Below are positions 25,291 to 36,088 of a stretch of DNA of 64,000 nt, in pieces. Numbering within the stretch: the first letter of the stretch is position 1; every line of letters begins with the position of its first letter. The translations under genes were made by a program, and so were the position numbers. This DNA is from Cyanodermella asteris. Lineage: Eukaryota > Ascomycota > Lecanoromycetes > Ostropales > Stictidaceae. Under the pieces are notes generated by a model. It was not told where the DNA came from, searched no databases, and saw only the letters and a list, made by a program, of their open reading frames with translations. The stretch is from assembly GCA_900618795.1 (NCBI GenBank), contig UYJD01000006.1:1716519-1780518 (forward strand). Reading direction: 5' to 3'.

Positions 25291-26025
25291 TCAGATGTGT
25301 TCGCTTCTAGCAGCAAGGATCCTTGAGCAGATCAAGCCCACATATCGGTACATGACAATGTCCTTCCCGAAAGCGGTCCGTGGATTCGAGCGCCGATACG
25401 CAATCGTCCCTTTGCTAAAGCTCAACATGTACTCGGCAAATCCTTTACCTGCTCGTCCCAAACAGATTCTCCCCTTCTCATCCTTCATATCGTACTCCCA
25501 AGTATTGAACTCCGCCGGAACAACAGCCTTGTACGGCGCCGGTGGATTCGCCCAAACATGCTTCATGGCACTATTCATGCACTCAACCTGAACAGCCCTG
25601 AAACCTCTCACCTTCGCGTCACGCATCAGCCAATGCGAAAACCCGGCCATGGTCCCCTTGCCTTCATACTCCTCTCTCGTAGACGACGCAGCCCTCATCA
25701 GAACCTGTCCCGGCCCCTTTGCCTTCCAACTCCCTGGATCTCGTTTATCCCTTGCCTCAGTCCCCAATACTATATGCAGTAGATCAGGCACGGATTCCAT
25801 AAACGGCGTTACTTTCGTTTCGTCGAATGGATCCGCTTCGTCGTGAGACAGCGCAACGCTGACAAGCGAGAAATCCATCTGCTCGAGTATCTCATTGGAA
25901 GTGACGCTCTCTCCCTCATCGCTGGGATCGAAATATAGCTTCCCTCCACTGGTCTCAGACTCGGGTCTTTTGTATATAAGAGCAGTAAGAATAGTTTCGG
26001 ATAGAGAAGGTTCCAAAGCTTCTCC
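25291..26025 (-). CDS. GNAT-like acyl-CoA N-acyltransferase, 5' end broken or unresolved
   Basis: The frame is open from 26025 to the stop at 25291. The first in-frame ATG is internal (25878), giving 195 residues. The core reads SSTREEYEGKGTMAGFSHWL, then VRGFRAVQVECM, then HVWANPPAPYKAVV: the R/Q-x2-G-x-G/A-type acetyl-CoA loop followed by a second helix and the V-W-x-x-P-P-A-P motif of a fungus-specific GNAT group. The Q-x-x-G-x-G/A positions are not ideal here, so activity is open. Upstream of 26025 the frame has a TAA (26028-26026), beyond which it again reads a GNAT-like N-terminus (YAKYKASAFS). The gene is therefore either disrupted or begins in an exon I cannot place. Substrate unknown. 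Confidence 0.55.
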   Translation of the reverse strand, partial: GEALEPSLSETILTALIYKRPESETSGGKLYFDPSDEGESVTSNEILEQMDFSLVSVALSHDEADPFDETKVTPFMESVPDLLHIVLGTEARDKRDPGSWKAKGPGQVLMRAASSTREEYEGKGTMAGFSHWLMRDAKVRGFRAVQVECMNSAMKHVWANPPAPYKAVVPAEFNTWEYDMKDEKGRICLGRAGKGFAEYMLSFSKGTIAYRRSNPRTAFGKDIVMYRYVGLICSRILAARSEHI

Positions 26026-26148
26026 TTATGAGAAAGCAGAGGCTTTGTATTTCGCGTATGGTGGTCAGCACGAGAGAACCTATGTCTCTTGGCTTGACAG
26101 CACCATCTGACAAGCTGATCCACGATCATTGGTCCGTATAAAGGTCGT

Positions 26149-26470
26149 CCAAATCATCTTGTTTGACGAGCTGAGCAAGTTCCGTCTGTCGCTGTTAGCT
26201 CCTATAATCGGAAGGCCCGTTCGAACTTCCCGAGGGTCCTACGGTGTGCGAAACCTTCCATAGTGAGGAGACTCGGTGCCAAGTTGGGTCGAAGCTAAGT
26301 CTGTCAGCGACAAATCTTGCGGCGTCTTTGAGCCTTGCGAGATCTTGGCTGCCGAGCCGATGAAAGAGTGGATACAGATGATTGACTTCAACCTGAGGCG
26401 GATGTAGATGCCTGTGATGCTCATTTAGCGAATTCAACGTTGCTAGACTCTCCGTAGAATAAGGAACCTG
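26149..26470 (-). CDS. probable exons of an unrecognised small gene, 5' exon unresolved
   Basis: A minus-strand frame from a TTTTCAG acceptor at about 26470 encodes about 75 residues (start VPYSTESLATLNSLNEHH, later ARLKDAARFVADRLSFDPTW). An intron of about 57-69 nt follows, with a perfect CTAAC branch site near 26205 and a CAG end. Then comes a 19-residue acidic exon (TELAQLVKQDDLDDLYTDQ) and a TGA at about 26149. The joined frame is continuous. There is no ATG in the first exon, so at least one upstream exon is missing from this reading. The product is hydrophilic and helical; I do not recognise it. Confidence 0.4.
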
Positions 26471-26897
26471 AAAAGCCAATGTGCTAGGTTTGAGTACTTG
26501 TGACCTGCGTCAGCCGTGCAAGGAATACGCCTGGCCGAGTTTGAGACGGCAACTTATCCCGAGCGGCAGGAAGTCTGCAGCAGTACAGGATGACATTGGG
26601 TGTAGATCGGTCGGCGACAAATTAATTAACAAGCTTCTCGTACATTGGGGATGATATTGCCAGACGAGTTGCACAAATCATGAGATGAGTTCGTTGATCG
26701 CATTTCATCGAATGCCGTTTGTCAATCAAGCATGTTCGGGAGGTTTGAATTCGCCTCAGATCTACCACGATCCCTGCCGTGGCCGCCCAGAAGAGCCTTC
26801 CGATTTGGGTTTGGCGGACTGGTGTGAGGGGCAAAAAGAGGGAAAAACATTTGATGTGTAGGAATGAAATCGCCACTGAGCTGTTGATTTTTCTGCA
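26471..26897. other. spacer upstream of the MATE gene
   Basis: Contains the likely promoter of the MATE gene and, on the other strand, possibly the unplaced first exon of the small gene to the left. No feature can be fixed. Confidence 0.4.
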
Positions 26898-28615
26898 ATG
26901 TCGCGCTATAGATACACGATGCTACCAAAAGATGACCCAGTTGTCACAAAGAGGCGTGCATCGGTGGAAGGCGCCGAGGAAGATGTCGAGCCCATCCTCG
27001 AGGCTGTCATGTCAAAGCCTTGGTGGAGTCGCGAGAGGTCTGTATCTGAGACTGCGCCCCTGGTCATGCATCCCTGACCGTGGACTAGGTATGCTGGCAC
27101 ACTTCTGTTCAACATCACGACCTTCATCCTGCCAGCTCTATATGCTACTCTGAGCAAGTTATGGGTAGCCGACATCGATTCATCCCAAGTCGTCACCACC
27201 GACGTGTACACGTACATCGGCACCGTCGCCGAAGTCATCAACGAAGGCCTTCCGCGGGCCTGCTGGCTCGTAGTGGGCGACAAAACCAGTCGGCTCGTCG
27301 CAGACAGACTTCAATTATCTTATACCTTGATTCTCTTCCAGTCGGTGCTAGGTGCCATCATGTCGATCGGCTTCGTTGCAGCCGCGCCTCAGTTTGCAGA
27401 CGCATTTGTGCCGGTCGAAGTTCGACAGACGTCCTTGACCTATGTGCGCATCTCCTCCTTTTCAGCCTTGAGCTCGGCGATTGAGGCGGCCGTATCGACG
27501 GCCACGAGGGCGTTGGACCGTCCCGATGTTCCGCTCGTGATCAGCTCTGTGAGGTTCGCAATCAACATTGTGCTGGATCTGCTCATTATCAGCAAAGTGC
27601 ATGTGGGCAGCCACACGCCGACTGTCAACATGCAGGCCATCATCCGTTTGACTTGTGATCTGTCCGCGTCACTTATAGGCTTGGGATACTTCTTGTACTT
27701 CAGCTTCAAACACTTTCGGACTTCGGGTGCGTCTACCGACCCCGGTGTCAGACCGAGACTGGTATCTCTCAGGGCATTGAGAGTGCTTGCAGGGCCTGGC
27801 TTTCTGACCTTCCTCGAATCTGCCATCAGGAACGCATTATATTTGTGGCTTGTCAGCGGCATCGTGGCCATGGGCTCGGATTATGCGACTGCGTGGGGAG
27901 CCTTCACGACTATACGATGGGGTCTCATCATGGTCCCAGTGCAGGCATGCGAACAGACAACTTTGGCACACGTCGGCCATGCATGGGGAGAATGGAAGTC
28001 AAAGACCAGTGGAGCCGAAGCAAAACCCGCGGCTAGTTGGCCGGAGATCAAGAGTGAGCCTCGGCTGGTAAGAATAGAGAACGCGATGTTGACGAACGAG
28101 CAGGGATCGTACTGCCAGCCATGTATTCATGCTTGGTCGTTCTTTTATTCGAAGTCCCAATCTGCATCTTCCTCGCCGAGTGGGGTGCTCGACCTTTTGG
28201 ACAATACCTCTCGGAATCAGACGTGGTTGCGCCGATCGTACAAATGATGTGGAAGGTAGGCATCTCTATTTTCGCAGCGTATGTCCTGCACACGAATGGC
28301 AAAGCTGATAGTTTTCAGACAATCGACTGGTGTTACATCTTCTACGCTGTCGGCACGCAGCTTGCAGCCATCTTGCTCGCCACGCGCCCGGCATGGTACC
28401 TCGGCCAGTCGCTGGTGTCGAACCTCCTGTGGGTACTACCATGGGCTATAGTAGTCAGCAAAGCAGGTATAACACCTGATGACGCCTGGAAGTACCATTC
28501 GATTGTCTTCGGTGGTTCGCTCGTGTTCAGTTTCGTTGACATTGCTGCGTTCGTGGCTGTATGGGGTTGGTTCTTGCGAGTGGGAAGACTGTCAGTACGT
28601 AAATTTTGGAGGTGA
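26898..28615 (+). CDS. MATE-family multidrug/toxic-compound efflux transporter, four exons, 512 aa
   Basis: Exons 26898-27037, 27089-28053, 28119-28255 and 28319-28615 join to 513 codons with stop. Introns: 51 nt (GTCTGT, branch CTGAC, end TAG), 65 nt (GTGAGC...CAG) and 63 nt (GTAGGC, branch CTGAT, end CAG). A hydrophilic N-terminus of about 45 residues precedes a series of hydrophobic helices. Fungal MATE-like stretches include [39 protein letters not shown] and, near the end, [24 protein letters not shown] proteins export organic cations or drugs using ion gradients; the substrate is unknown. The C-terminus after residue 500 is the least certain part: a GTACGT string at 28595 could be a donor to a frame that stays open to 28818. 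Confidence 0.85.
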
Positions 28616-29792
28616 TCGATGCACAGATTCCCGTTACAAATATCGCGAAGACGGCGGTTGAAGGTTTAGTCACATTGCTGAACTCGTTGCCCGGAGTGCC
28701 CAGCCAGTCCCTTGGACAGACGCCGAGTTGGCCAACATCGCTTTTGAAGTGTCTAATTGAATGGGTGGCCTTTGGCGCTTTTGCACCGGGGTTTTTGGAC
28801 GTGATGTACAGAGATTGATACATGAAAAAAGCACGAAAGTGATCTCGTGGACAATGAGAAAGAAAACACTGGTAGGCTGGTCAGTACTCAGGTGCAGAAA
28901 AGCCGAACGACGTTGCCGCCACTGACGAATTCGAACCAACGTCGCCTCCTCCACCACCACCACACATCGTAAGGCGATCCGCCTTCATTCGGCACACCGA
29001 TAGTCCGTACCAAGGGCGTCCCTAGCACTTTGTGCAGCGACCTGACTGGCTACAGGAGCGTAGTGATCAGGTACGAGCCGAGTGAAGGATTTTTCACGCG
29101 AATTGCGGGTCCCAACGTCGCGGGCGCTGCCGTTTTCACCTCGCTTTGTCCATGTCCGGAAGCCCTTGCAGTCGGCTTGAAGATATAGCGGAGTGCTCAA
29201 AAGCTTTGAACGCCTTCCCAGATGCGCCTCGGTTGCACCACTCATCAGAAGCTATGTCAATAAGGGTGAGAATCGGCGGTAGCGCCGGGTCAATGCTATA
29301 CCGTTCGGCCAAGATCGTATATATTGGTCTCTCGACTGATGATAAGGCGATCAACTCCAATAAAATTGGTCAAAGCCACAGCAGCAGTGTGCAGATTCAA
29401 CTTTGCATCGACTTGAACTCCTCCACATTCCGGCTAACAATACACGGTGGGTCTTTCTGGTATCAGATAATGATCTCTCGCCCACATACCGACCGGTCTG
29501 TTCCGGGGGTATCGTCGCTTCGCACCACGCTCGTTACAGGAACTCTGTCCGCAATCCAGATCTTGCTTTCGGTGTCCCGGACATCACTTCGAGACTAGTC
29601 TGCATGCTTTTCTTGTACCAACCTGCTCCAGCATATATGAAGCACCGCCGAGCGTACGTTTCCGTGCACTGTGACATCGAACCCAGGCTTTCTGTACCCC
29701 AAGACTAGACTAACAGTCTCTCTTCTTGGCTTGCTTGTCGTGCTGTGCTCCTGATCCACTGACGTTTCTTCGGGCTCACAATCGCAAACACC
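28616..29792. other. spacer, MATE 3' side to quercetinase promoter
   Basis: A plus-strand frame to 28818 (start of stretch IPVTNIAKTAVEGLVTLLNS) could be an alternative last exon of the MATE gene or 3' UTR. A minus-strand frame at 29136-29360 with composition like a real protein (YSIDPALPPILTLIDIASDE) has no partner exon. A TATA-like tatatg at 29634-29639 lies about 155 nt before the next start codon. Confidence 0.4.
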
Positions 29793-30989
29793 ATGTTGTC
29801 TGTTGCTGTGGCACTGGGTTGCCTCTCTGTCGTCGGCGCCAGCGTGATCCCCCGTGCCTCCAACTTAGAAGTCGAGAACGCACCCCAACACGTCCGACCA
29901 TACATCATTAGACACTATGCTCCCGCTCAAGGTGTCGCTATCGGTCAGCAAGTATACAGATTTCCGGTGACTGGGAACTCGTCAGGTGGCGCCTTCAGTC
30001 TCATTGGGACAACGGCGCCGGCCTCAGGCGACCTTGGCGTGCTTCCTCATATACACCAGGCGCATTTCGAGAACTTCTTCTGTGGCAAAGGTCGATTCCA
30101 ATTATGGGCTGACAAGGATGATGTCAACGAGGCAAGGCTGCTCACGCCAGGTGACTATGGTGCGGTTCCCTCGAACACCACGCACACTTTCCAGATCTTG
30201 GACCCGTTCACTGAAATGATCGGAAATATCGTACCTGGCGGTTTTGAGTGAGTAAAGCCCCCGATTAATTCAGTTCTCGGGGAGAACGTTCGTTTGCGAA
30301 GTTCTCAAGCTGACTGATTGTCCAGAGCCTTGTTCCTGGCCCTTGCTGACAGCACGTACAACTCAAGCACCTGGTCGCCTTACGTTCCCAGCGCTGGCTC
30401 ATCGTCATCCGCAGGTGCCGGCTCATCGTCATCCACGATATCCGCCCTTGAGCAATTCGATGTCTATGCTCAACTTGCGTTCAACCCGCGCCGCGATCTC
30501 GTCAACGGTACAGCCCCGTCAAACTCGACTTGGCACACCGGCACAAACGAACTTCCTTCGAAGGCGTTGACACCATTCTTCGTCGCCAAGGACTACGGTC
30601 CCAAGTATCTCAACTCCAAGCACCTCGGATACCAGATTGTGCAGCCGATGGTGACGGCCACTCAAAGTGGAGGTTACACATTCACACAGGGTACCATCTC
30701 CCTCAGCAGAGCCCCCGCAAACGAGACCGTGCCTGTCAACGCCTTTGCTGCCGCTCAAGCCCTCACAGTGCTGGAGGGACAGCTGAATGTCAGGATTGGC
30801 GTCGAGGAGGCGGTTCTAACGGACGGAGACGTCGTGTTCGTTCCAGGCAACACATCGTTCCAGTACTGGAGCAACGTTGCGTTCTCAAAAGTGTTGTACA
30901 CCACGGGAAATAGTGAAGACACACTGGACAAGAAACTTATTGCAGATGGTCAGAGCTGGGACTACCCCGTGTTTCCATCCAACTGGTAG
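29793..30989 (+). CDS. secreted bicupin, quercetin 2,3-dioxygenase type, 372 aa
   Basis: Exons 29793-30247 and 30326-30989; the 78-nt intron starts GTGAGT and ends CCAG. A signal peptide covers residues 1 to about 18 (hydrophobic core then GAS). The first cupin carries H86-x-H88-x4-E93 and H131. Spacing and context (PHIHQAHFENFF, NTTHTF) match the copper ligands of Aspergillus quercetinase. The second cupin (about residues 200-345) lacks a clear metal set, as in the family. A Ser/Ala-rich insert (SSSSAGAGSSSS) lies between them. The enzyme family opens flavonols with release of CO, which suggests plant-phenolic degradation outside the cell. Several N-glycosylation sites (NST, NTT, NSS) are present. 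Length fits the family. Confidence 0.88.
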
Positions 30990-31865
30990 AATGGGGAGGG
31001 ATGCGGGTGCGAATGACAAATCTGTTTTCCGGTTCCCAGAGTCACGCCTCTGACTCGATTTATGCGCCCCTGATCGACGCGCAACGAGCACAAAGCTGGA
31101 GACAAAGCAAAGAAGCAAAAAGAAGACTTTTGCGCCCGGGCCGGGAATCGAACACTGGACCCAGCAAAACTGAAGGTGTCAGAAACCAAGTGAATAATCT
31201 TTTGGGAACTCCCGTGAAGGTGGTCTAACACGTTTCTGCAAACACCTTTGCAGTCAAAGTGAGGCATGGAAGACGGTTAGGCCACGAGAGCATAATTTTC
31301 TTGACTGCTATCATTCGCACATTTATTACGGCTGTGGTGATTTGCAGATGTTGAACTTTATGCTTGAAGTTGAACTTATACCTATACTTGCAATGCGCTC
31401 ATTCAGCGTAAGCACGTCAAAGCTACTTGCGCATGTAGATCATTCAGATTTTGATTGCCAATGCAAGTGGTGCATGATGCTCTGCCGGTTTGATCATAAT
31501 CCTGCTACATGGCACATCGTCGCAGTGCACGCCTGCGACAGCTGAACTTCCTGCAGCCGGTCATCGAGTCTAGCCAATACTACTTGTCAGCAGCTCTGTC
31601 CTCATACTAGCAATTCCAGCGAGAAGCACACCAGGACTGCCCCTTCGTGCCCCTATGAGTGGAGATCTGATTACGTGATACTCAATCGCGGATTTTTTCA
31701 CGGCCCGACTCAATCTCGTGCCAAATCTTGAAGACGAAAGCGGAAATTGAGCAGGATCTCAGACAATTTCGCAAATCCAAGCCTGCAACACATCCGTTTC
31801 AATGTGTCTTGTCCTGTCCCTTTCTTTCGTTCTTTGATGCCGTGGCTTTGCTCGCATCGCCGTCC
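30990..31865. other. spacer with a tRNA B-box-like string, no gene
   Basis: Near 31138-31152 the minus strand reads GTTCGATTCCCGGCCCGGG, resembling a tRNA T-arm, but no T stem, acceptor partner or A box can be built. The rest is likely 3' UTR of the dioxygenase and promoter of the next gene. Confidence 0.5.
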
Positions 31866-32850
31866 ATGTCGTCCGGATTCGTCTCCGGCGGCACCTCCGA
31901 TCAGCCCCGTGAGCGCAACGAATTATGGCAGAAGGCGGAGCAGGAGCTAGAGGCTGCCCGTCAGCGCCAGCTCGAGCAGAAGAATCATGACGGAAAGTCC
32001 TTGTACGAGGTCTTGCAGGAGAACAAGGGTATGTTCGTAAATTTGATGGCTGTTTCGTAGGGTATTTTGTGAGGCTCTGCTGCGGTTCAAACTTGTTTCG
32101 GTTATATTACCTTGCAATTAGTTGTTGATACGAGAATACGAGCTGTTTTGCTGCGCCATACTTTGTGAAAACAGCCTAGTCTGTACACGATTGATGTTTG
32201 TGTGGTTTTATTGCCCACCTTGCAAAGCTTTCTACCGTGTTCTGCAAGCGTACTGACGTACCGGTACAGCGGCGAAGCAAGAAGCCTTTGAGGAATCCCA
32301 AAAACTCAAACACCAATTCCGCAGCCTAGATGAAGATGACGTGGCGTTCCTCAACTCGATACGTGAGTCCGAATCGGCAAAAGAGCGGGCGGTGCAGCAA
32401 GAGGAACTAGACCGACTCGAAGCCTTTCGCAAGCATCAGCAAGAAATTGAATCCGGCGCCGGTGATGATCCACCGACTGGGGCAACGGAGACGAATCCAA
32501 AGTCAGCGGAGGATGCCCCGTCGTGGCAAGTCTCTGCGAAGAAGCGCAAACGTGAGCCTCCGGTCAAAGGTCTCAAGGGAGTCAAAACTGCGAAGACCGC
32601 TAGAGCTGCAGACACCGCGGCTGTACGGGATGAGAAATCCCAACAAGAATCCGGGATCGAAGGCGCATCTCTAACATCGCAGACACTGATTGAAAAAGAT
32701 TCCACTCATGTTCCGAAGCCCAAATCAGAAGCTGATGTCATCCAGTCGAAGCAGGTGCCTTCAAAAGTAGAGGCGCAGACAAGCACTGTGAAGCATTCCA
32801 CAGCGGGCCTTGGACTCGGACTTGGTGGTTATAGTTCTGATGAAGACTGA
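31866..32850 (+). CDS. FAM192A/Fyv6-type protein (NIP30 N-terminal domain), 247 aa
   Basis: Exons 31866-32028 and 32270-32850. The 241-nt intron has donor GTATGT, branch CTGAC and end CAG; the joined frame is 248 codons. The N-terminus SSGFVSGGT is followed by the conserved charged helix NELWQKAEQELEAARQRQ, DGKSLYEVLQENK, and KHQFRSLDEDDVAFLNSI, the signature of the FAM192A/Fyv6 N-terminal domain. The middle is Lys-rich and low in complexity (KKRKREPPVKG, a likely nuclear signal). The tail GLGLGLGGYSSDED is also typical. Yeast Fyv6 is a second-step spliceosome factor; human PSME3IP1 also binds the PA28-gamma proteasome activator. A splicing role is inferred from the family. The frame extends upstream without an ATG, so the start at 31866 is firm. 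Confidence 0.85.
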
Positions 32851-33277
32851 TAGTGCTTGATCAACAAGGACAACAGTATCTTGCATGCTATAAGACTGTT
32901 TCTTAAGCACTCGGTCGCCATTCATTGCGCCGCCATTGCATGCAAGTCTGCTCCTTACAAGCACGGAGAAATGAGTCACCCTCATCATTGCGAATCTTGA
33001 AACATGTTATCCCGTTCGGCTTCGCCCTACACCATTATCAGAAGAATGAGAGTCCTAATGACTGTTTCCGGATCTAGATTGACACTTTCTTTGTCTCTGT
33101 TCCGACACGCGGCAAAGCGCGACTTCTTGGTGAGGCCCGAGATGTCTGTCCCTTTGTCTGCGTCTATGTGTCTCATTCGCAGTGACCGCCCAAGCTCGTT
33201 AGATATCTGAACCGCCATTTTGGGTTCCACAATATGCAAACCGCACAATTTTCTCCCATGAGTTCCTTCCATTCAAT
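32851..33277. other. spacer, 3' region and promoter
   Basis: 427 bases between the Fyv6-like gene and the 936-codon gene; no ORF or motif is supported. Confidence 0.5.
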
Positions 33278-36088
33278 ATGGCCACCGATGACAAACCGTA
33301 TCTGCAAGTATGGCCGAATGGCAAGGGGTTTTTGTATCGATATCACGGGGTCTTGACTCCAGCCACACGATCGTTACTGTCGTCGGAATGTGTACGTGAT
33401 ATTGATCGGCATGCTACTGGGCTGATACTTTGGAGATGCTGCCGATGCAACTACGATACATGGAACAACGAAGATCATTACCGTTGCCGGGACTGCAACA
33501 ATGATCCTTGTGACGACTGTTTCATCCGCAATATAGAAAATGGTGAAAAACGATACTCCCGTGTGGGAGGAGTAATAGAATCTTTGGTCGAGGAAGCAGA
33601 CTCAAGGGTGGTCCAAGCGTCTACAACAGCAATATCGGACAATGCCTCAGCGATCGAATTGAAAATTCCCGACCGGACAAGAACTGGCTATGAAGCGGAG
33701 GTAGGCTCCGTCTTGACTTCGGAACATGACGAGCCGCACAGGCTAAAGAAACAGCATTCAAGCACACAAACTGCTATTAGGAACGATGATTCGGAGCACC
33801 AAGCGGCTTTTCTTCAACCAGTCAACTACATCAATGCCAGCACCAGTACCGATATCGACTCGCCGGCGTCCTTACCATCCCGGCGGTCCAGCAGGGAAGA
33901 GAACGCGGACAGAGAACTGCGACGCTTACGAGCGATCCTTGACCATAAACCACAAGTGAGGGCAGAGGCCGAGGCGAGAGCTGAGTTCTTCCAATTCGAT
34001 CAAAACCTACTGCGAAGAACAGGAGTTGTATCAGACGAACCAGCACTGTCAAACGACCTCACATGCGGCATACACCCCTTGTTTGCACACCATCATTGGA
34101 TTGACTGCCGGAGGGAGGCTTGGGAATGGATGGCACCAGCCCTGCGCACGGCCAGCATGTTCTTGACAGATACAAAGTGGACTGGATTTTGGATACAACT
34201 CTTCAAGGGCCTTAGAGCTAGACACGTTCGGCCCGGACTTCCTGATGAAATGGAATCCTCGACATGGTATACGGAATTCGATCCAGATGACGACGATTCT
34301 AGCGAGGTGATCGAAAAGCTTCGAGAGCTGGGAGAGGATTGGAGCTGGGTGAACTGGTCTTGGAACAGGCTCCCCGCTCACACTCATGCTGATGGCCAGG
34401 TCAATGAGCTTAGCAATGATGCTGTTCAGGCTACGGGACCCTTGTTTTGCAGACGTCTCGTCGATCCCTCGGGCGCGTTTGGCGACCGACCATACGCGTT
34501 CCCGGTCACGATGGACGGATACGGTGGTGAGGAGCGGGCTCTACCCGGTGACCGGCACGAAATGCATATCAGGCTCGAGAACGACTTCCTGAAATTCATC
34601 GAACAAGCGATCGTCGACCCTAGCATTACCGACAACCAGATTCTCTGCTTCAATCTCCATTTCGCATCAGTCCTACTCCACAATCTGGCCCATGCGGTTG
34701 AGCAATATCTGACCTCAGAGTATTACGCCTCGCAATCATTGATCCGAAATCAGGAACCGGCCATGGACTACCCACAAATTGCTGAATGCGGCGATATGTA
34801 CATGCAACTCATCTTCGAGGGCGCGATCGAGCCTATTCATCACAACTACGCTTACACAGATGGTCTTTGCGTGACGGACCTATCCTCGTTTCAACGCGAC
34901 TCAGATCATATCGCAATACACGAAACCTGGGCGATGCCAATGAGCCATGTGGCTCTGTATCAGCAGCAGGCGTTCTGGGACCTCTATCCACATCACCAGT
35001 TAATTTCGGGTTGTATACATGCCAAGAATTGGCCAAAGGCTTACAAGATGCGATACGTGCCTCCATATCAGCCTGGCGAGGTTTCGGATGGAGTGAGAAC
35101 GTATGAATACGAGATCGACACGGAAATTGAGGTCATAGACTGGGAAGACGACCACGACAATGCGACCATCCAAATGAACGAAAGTGTGCGCAAAGCTTTC
35201 AAGAGGCTTCCGGTTGACGATCCGGCTGGGCCGCCACCTATCGACGGCCAGACGTTCCCAAATTTCAGCTTGGATGAGCGGGAGCGGTTGCGATCGATTG
35301 TGAAACCGTACTGGGATGCCAGCATTCAGGGGATGCTTGCGATTGAGCGCACTTTTGTCCGCCAATCTCAGGCAACCTTTTCTCTTGGTAGTCCCATCCC
35401 TCGACGCGACTGGAAAGCGAGTAATGGGGACATCAAAAGCGTTCTCAAGACTATGGCTCGCAAGTTTGCAGTGAACTATCGAGAGCTGCTTGTGGACAGT
35501 GTCAATGTGCTCCTGAAAGCAAGGACAGACCCGTATTCTGATGGATCCGAGGGCACTGGGCTTACAAACGTGAGCGGTAATAACACCATTTTGGAGGATG
35601 CAGCGCTCGAAGTGGACAGTATACTGCAAAGGATGATGCAAGCAATGCCTGCGGTACCAATACGACTCCAGTCACCTCACAACCTGCGAGGTTCTCACGA
35701 AGAGCACTTACCTCGCTTTTTCCCTGCCTTAGCCGACGGCATCGACTCAAAGGTGGTAGTTGCCGAAAACCGTCCACCTATTCCTTCGCCTGTCAGGCCG
35801 TCATGCCACTGGCATGCGAAGCCGATACCAGAGCCTCCCGAGGCACCCCCTCTGCCTTCTACTTCGGAAAGCCCGCCGAGGCAAGCAGAAGTCAAGAAAA
35901 CGGGATACTTTGGATTTACGAGTGCCCTCAATGGCTTCATGCCGTCCTATCTCAACGGATCAAAAGATCTGGAGGCAGAGGAGTCTGAGACAGCTGCGGC
36001 GGATGCTGCAGACCCGGACAGTAGCGACGAGGGCTCGATGATGTTTTCCGAGAGTCTCATTGACAATGATCCATTTATCGACAGCTGA
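33278..36088 (+). CDS. 936-aa protein: Cys-rich zinc-binding-type N-terminus plus degenerate HExxH-like region
   Basis: Single-exon ORF starting at an ATG. Residues 54-81 contain C54, C57, C70, C73, C78 and C81 (C-x2-C, C-x2-C, C-x2-C pairs), like ZZ or RING-type zinc modules. Residues 100-300 are hydrophilic and probably disordered. The centre (about 330-600) is Trp-rich (DWSWVNWSWNRL) and contains LLHNLAHAVE with H468, N469 and H472, then AECGDMYMQLIFEGAIEPI with E503. This is the layout of a fungal zincin-like group whose members, as I remember them, read HELAHA and then AE-x-G. Here Asn replaces the catalytic Glu, so peptidase activity is doubtful. The C-terminus is Pro- and acid-rich. 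No signal peptide. Function unknown. Confidence 0.75.
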   Translation: MATDDKPYLQVWPNGKGFLYRYHGVLTPATRSLLSSECVRDIDRHATGLILWRCCRCNYDTWNNEDHYRCRDCNNDPCDDCFIRNIENGEKRYSRVGGVIESLVEEADSRVVQASTTAISDNASAIELKIPDRTRTGYEAEVGSVLTSEHDEPHRLKKQHSSTQTAIRNDDSEHQAAFLQPVNYINASTSTDIDSPASLPSRRSSREENADRELRRLRAILDHKPQVRAEAEARAEFFQFDQNLLRRTGVVSDEPALSNDLTCGIHPLFAHHHWIDCRREAWEWMAPALRTASMFLTDTKWTGFWIQLFKGLRARHVRPGLPDEMESSTWYTEFDPDDDDSSEVIEKLRELGEDWSWVNWSWNRLPAHTHADGQVNELSNDAVQATGPLFCRRLVDPSGAFGDRPYAFPVTMDGYGGEERALPGDRHEMHIRLENDFLKFIEQAIVDPSITDNQILCFNLHFASVLLHNLAHAVEQYLTSEYYASQSLIRNQEPAMDYPQIAECGDMYMQLIFEGAIEPIHHNYAYTDGLCVTDLSSFQRDSDHIAIHETWAMPMSHVALYQQQAFWDLYPHHQLISGCIHAKNWPKAYKMRYVPPYQPGEVSDGVRTYEYEIDTEIEVIDWEDDHDNATIQMNESVRKAFKRLPVDDPAGPPPIDGQTFPNFSLDERERLRSIVKPYWDASIQGMLAIERTFVRQSQATFSLGSPIPRRDWKASNGDIKSVLKTMARKFAVNYRELLVDSVNVLLKARTDPYSDGSEGTGLTNVSGNNTILEDAALEVDSILQRMMQAMPAVPIRLQSPHNLRGSHEEHLPRFFPALADGIDSKVVVAENRPPIPSPVRPSCHWHAKPIPEPPEAPPLPSTSESPPRQAEVKKTGYFGFTSALNGFMPSYLNGSKDLEAEESETAAADAADPDSSDEGSMMFSESLIDNDPFIDS

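Noticed and set aside
31125-31160. tRNA-like T-arm on the minus strand (GTTCGATTCCCGG)
   Set aside because: The T stem pairs at only three of five positions, and no acceptor partner, D arm or anticodon arm can be drawn.
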